DNA from: Chloroflexota bacterium
Lineage (GTDB): Bacteria > Chloroflexota > Anaerolineae > 4572-78 > J111
Direction of reading: 5' to 3'
NCBI GenBank assembly: GCA_003695455.1
Contig: RFJF01000929.1
Span: 1-6,825, forward strand
Length of the DNA: 6,825 nt
Positions 5,709 to 6,825 of this stretch are shown one piece after another (positions within the stretch are counted from its first letter, which is position 1; the number at the start of each line of letters is the position of its first letter). A program made the translations under genes and the position numbers. The notes below the pieces were generated by a model that worked only from the letters and a program-made list of their open reading frames with translations, ran no database searches and was not told the origin of the DNA.

Positions 5709-6146
5709 TTGAGTCAAAATAACCTGCCAACTCGATTGCAAGAGATTATCGAAGAATTTAGCTGGTGCGAAGGCCGCGAGAAACTGGAGCTTTTGCTGGA
5801 ATACTCGGAGAAGATGCCGCCTCTGCCTGACTGGCTGAACAAAGACACCAACATGGAACAGGTTCACGAATGCATGACCCCGGTGTTTGTTCACGCCGAA
5901 AACGAGAACGGCGGCATGCACTTTTATTTTGATGTACCGCCAGAATCGCCCACAGTGCGCGGTTACGCCGCCATTCTGGGCGAGGGATTGGACGGCGCAT
6001 CGCCGGAGGCAGTACTGGCCGTGCCGCCGTCATTTTACCGGGAAATGGGGCTGCACAAAGTACTCACCGCCCAGCGATTAAACGGCATCGGCGCAATTCT
6101 GGCCTACATCAAACGGCTGGCCGGCCGGGAACTCAAAACCCAATGA
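5709..6146 (+). CDS. sufE: SufE-family cysteine desulfurase activator / sulfur acceptor
   Basis: SufE takes persulfide sulfur from a SufS-type cysteine desulfurase and passes it to the SufBCD scaffold for Fe-S cluster assembly in the cytoplasm. From the TTG at 5709 the protein has 145 residues, the usual family length. Seen: LQEIIEEFSWCEGREKLELL (10-29), PPLP (37-40), and the active loop VHECMTPVF (52-60), where Cys55 is the expected sulfur acceptor. FDVPPESPTVRG, LPDWL and the C-terminal GLHKVLTAQRLNGIGAIL region also match the family. An extra Cys20 is present. The reading frame continues upstream to a TTG at 5643, but those 22 residues do not look like SufE and would lie on the promoter. 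The stop overlaps the start of the phosphoesterase gene (ATGA), so the two are probably co-transcribed and translationally coupled. No sufS or sufBCD is nearby. Confidence 0.93.
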   Translation: MSQNNLPTRLQEIIEEFSWCEGREKLELLLEYSEKMPPLPDWLNKDTNMEQVHECMTPVFVHAENENGGMHFYFDVPPESPTVRGYAAILGEGLDGASPEAVLAVPPSFYREMGLHKVLTAQRLNGIGAILAYIKRLAGRELKTQ

Positions 6147-6825
6147 AAATTGCAGTACTGGCTGATATTCACGCCAATTTTGAGGCCCTGCAAACCGTGG
6201 CCGGTCACGTGGAGCGCTGGCAGCCCGATTACGTGGCCGTGGCCGGCGACGTGGTGAATCGCGGGCCGCGCTCGCCGGAGTGTTTGCGCTTTGTACAACA
6301 CAAACAGCACGCCGACGGCTGGCAGGTGGTGCGCGGCAACCACGAAGATTACGTGATTCAGTGGGACAGCCCGGATGCCGCCACCAGCGGCCCCAAATTT
6401 GAAATTTTCAAACTGGCCTATTGGACATTTGAACAGCTCAACGGCAACGTAGATGCGCTGCGGGCCATGCCGTTTCAGCTAAGCCTGCCCGCGCCAGACG
6501 GCTCGGAGTTTCGCGTGGTACACGCCTCAATGATAAACAACCGGACCGGCATTTTTCCATTTACCACCGATGAAAAACTCCGCCAGAAAATTACCGCGCC
6601 CAACCAGCCCCCGCCCGCAGTACTGGCCGTGGGACACACCCACATTCCACTGGTGCGCCACATTGACGGCACACTGGTGGTTAACGCCGGTTCGGTGGGG
6701 CTGCCGTTTGATGGCGACACCCGGGCCGCTTACGCCCAACTTACGTGGCGGCAGGGGCGTTGGGCGGCAAAAATTATCCGGCTCGATTACGACCGCGACC
6801 GCGCCGAACAAGATTATGTTAAGTA
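6143..6825 (+). CDS. Calcineurin-like metallophosphoesterase, 3' end cut off by window edge
   Basis: A predicted cytoplasmic two-metal phosphoesterase; 227 codons are visible with no stop before the edge. All metal-site blocks are present: Asp8-x-His10 (LADIHAN), GDVVNRGP with Asp36, RGNHE with Asn66-His67, VVHAS with His127, and GHTH (164-167, His165 and His167). NAGSVGLP (181-188) then follows, as in YfcE/MJ0936-type phosphodiesterases (PF12850/PF00149). The GDVVNRGP and RGNHE forms also recall ApaH/PrpE-like diadenosine tetraphosphatases, so the substrate (cyclic nucleotide, dinucleoside polyphosphate or phosphoprotein) stays open. The ATG overlaps the sufE stop by four bases (ATGA) with no clear Shine-Dalgarno of its own, pointing to coupled translation. 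Family length is usually about 230-250 residues, so little is probably missing. Confidence 0.9.
   Translation, partial: MKIAVLADIHANFEALQTVAGHVERWQPDYVAVAGDVVNRGPRSPECLRFVQHKQHADGWQVVRGNHEDYVIQWDSPDAATSGPKFEIFKLAYWTFEQLNGNVDALRAMPFQLSLPAPDGSEFRVVHASMINNRTGIFPFTTDEKLRQKITAPNQPPPAVLAVGHTHIPLVRHIDGTLVVNAGSVGLPFDGDTRAAYAQLTWRQGRWAAKIIRLDYDRDRAEQDYVK

Overview
The window looks like an ordinary chromosomal segment from a Chloroflexota-type bacterium (Anaerolineae/Caldilineae-like). This is inferred from gene content, not from a marker gene. It holds a UPF0182 membrane protein, a GT-C glycosyltransferase with a C-terminal beta-sandwich of a kind I associate with Chloroflexota, a BioD-like/DRTGG protein, a zinc-ribbon pentapeptide-repeat protein, a stand-alone SufE and a calcineurin-like phosphoesterase. 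G+C is moderately high. Two of the six genes appear to start at GTG or TTG, chosen by well-placed Shine-Dalgarno sequences.

Layout. (1) Positions 1-1428, minus: the N-terminal 476 residues of a UPF0182 (COG1615) protein, cut by the left edge. (2) 1429-1603: a divergent promoter region with an extended -10 firing left and a -35/-10 pair firing right. (3) 1604-3577, plus: a 657-residue multi-pass membrane glycosyltransferase. (4) 3578-5470, minus: a probable two-gene operon, the BioD-like/DRTGG gene (4400-5470) followed 36 bases later by the zinc-ribbon pentapeptide gene (3578-4363). Its last stop codon abuts the stop of the convergent glycosyltransferase, and a perfect 10-bp hairpin lies at the junction. 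(5) 5471-5708: a second divergent control region, with a near-consensus extended -10 promoter for the DRTGG operon and a promoter plus Shine-Dalgarno for sufE. It also holds an inverted repeat, a direct repeat and a possible Shine-Dalgarno-masking hairpin. (6) 5709-6825, plus: sufE, overlapping by ATGA a metallophosphoesterase that runs off the right edge.

How the genes work together. Only two pairs look transcriptionally linked: DRTGG with pentapeptide, and SufE with phosphoesterase. SufE delivers sulfur for Fe-S cluster assembly, but its partner desulfurase SufS and the SufBCD scaffold are not in the window. I see no mobile element, CRISPR array, tRNA, rRNA or defence locus. I do not see a clear new system. 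The most interesting leads are the two unusual gene pairs and an octamer (TTGTGAAA) placed 9-10 bases after the -10 box of both minus-strand promoters.
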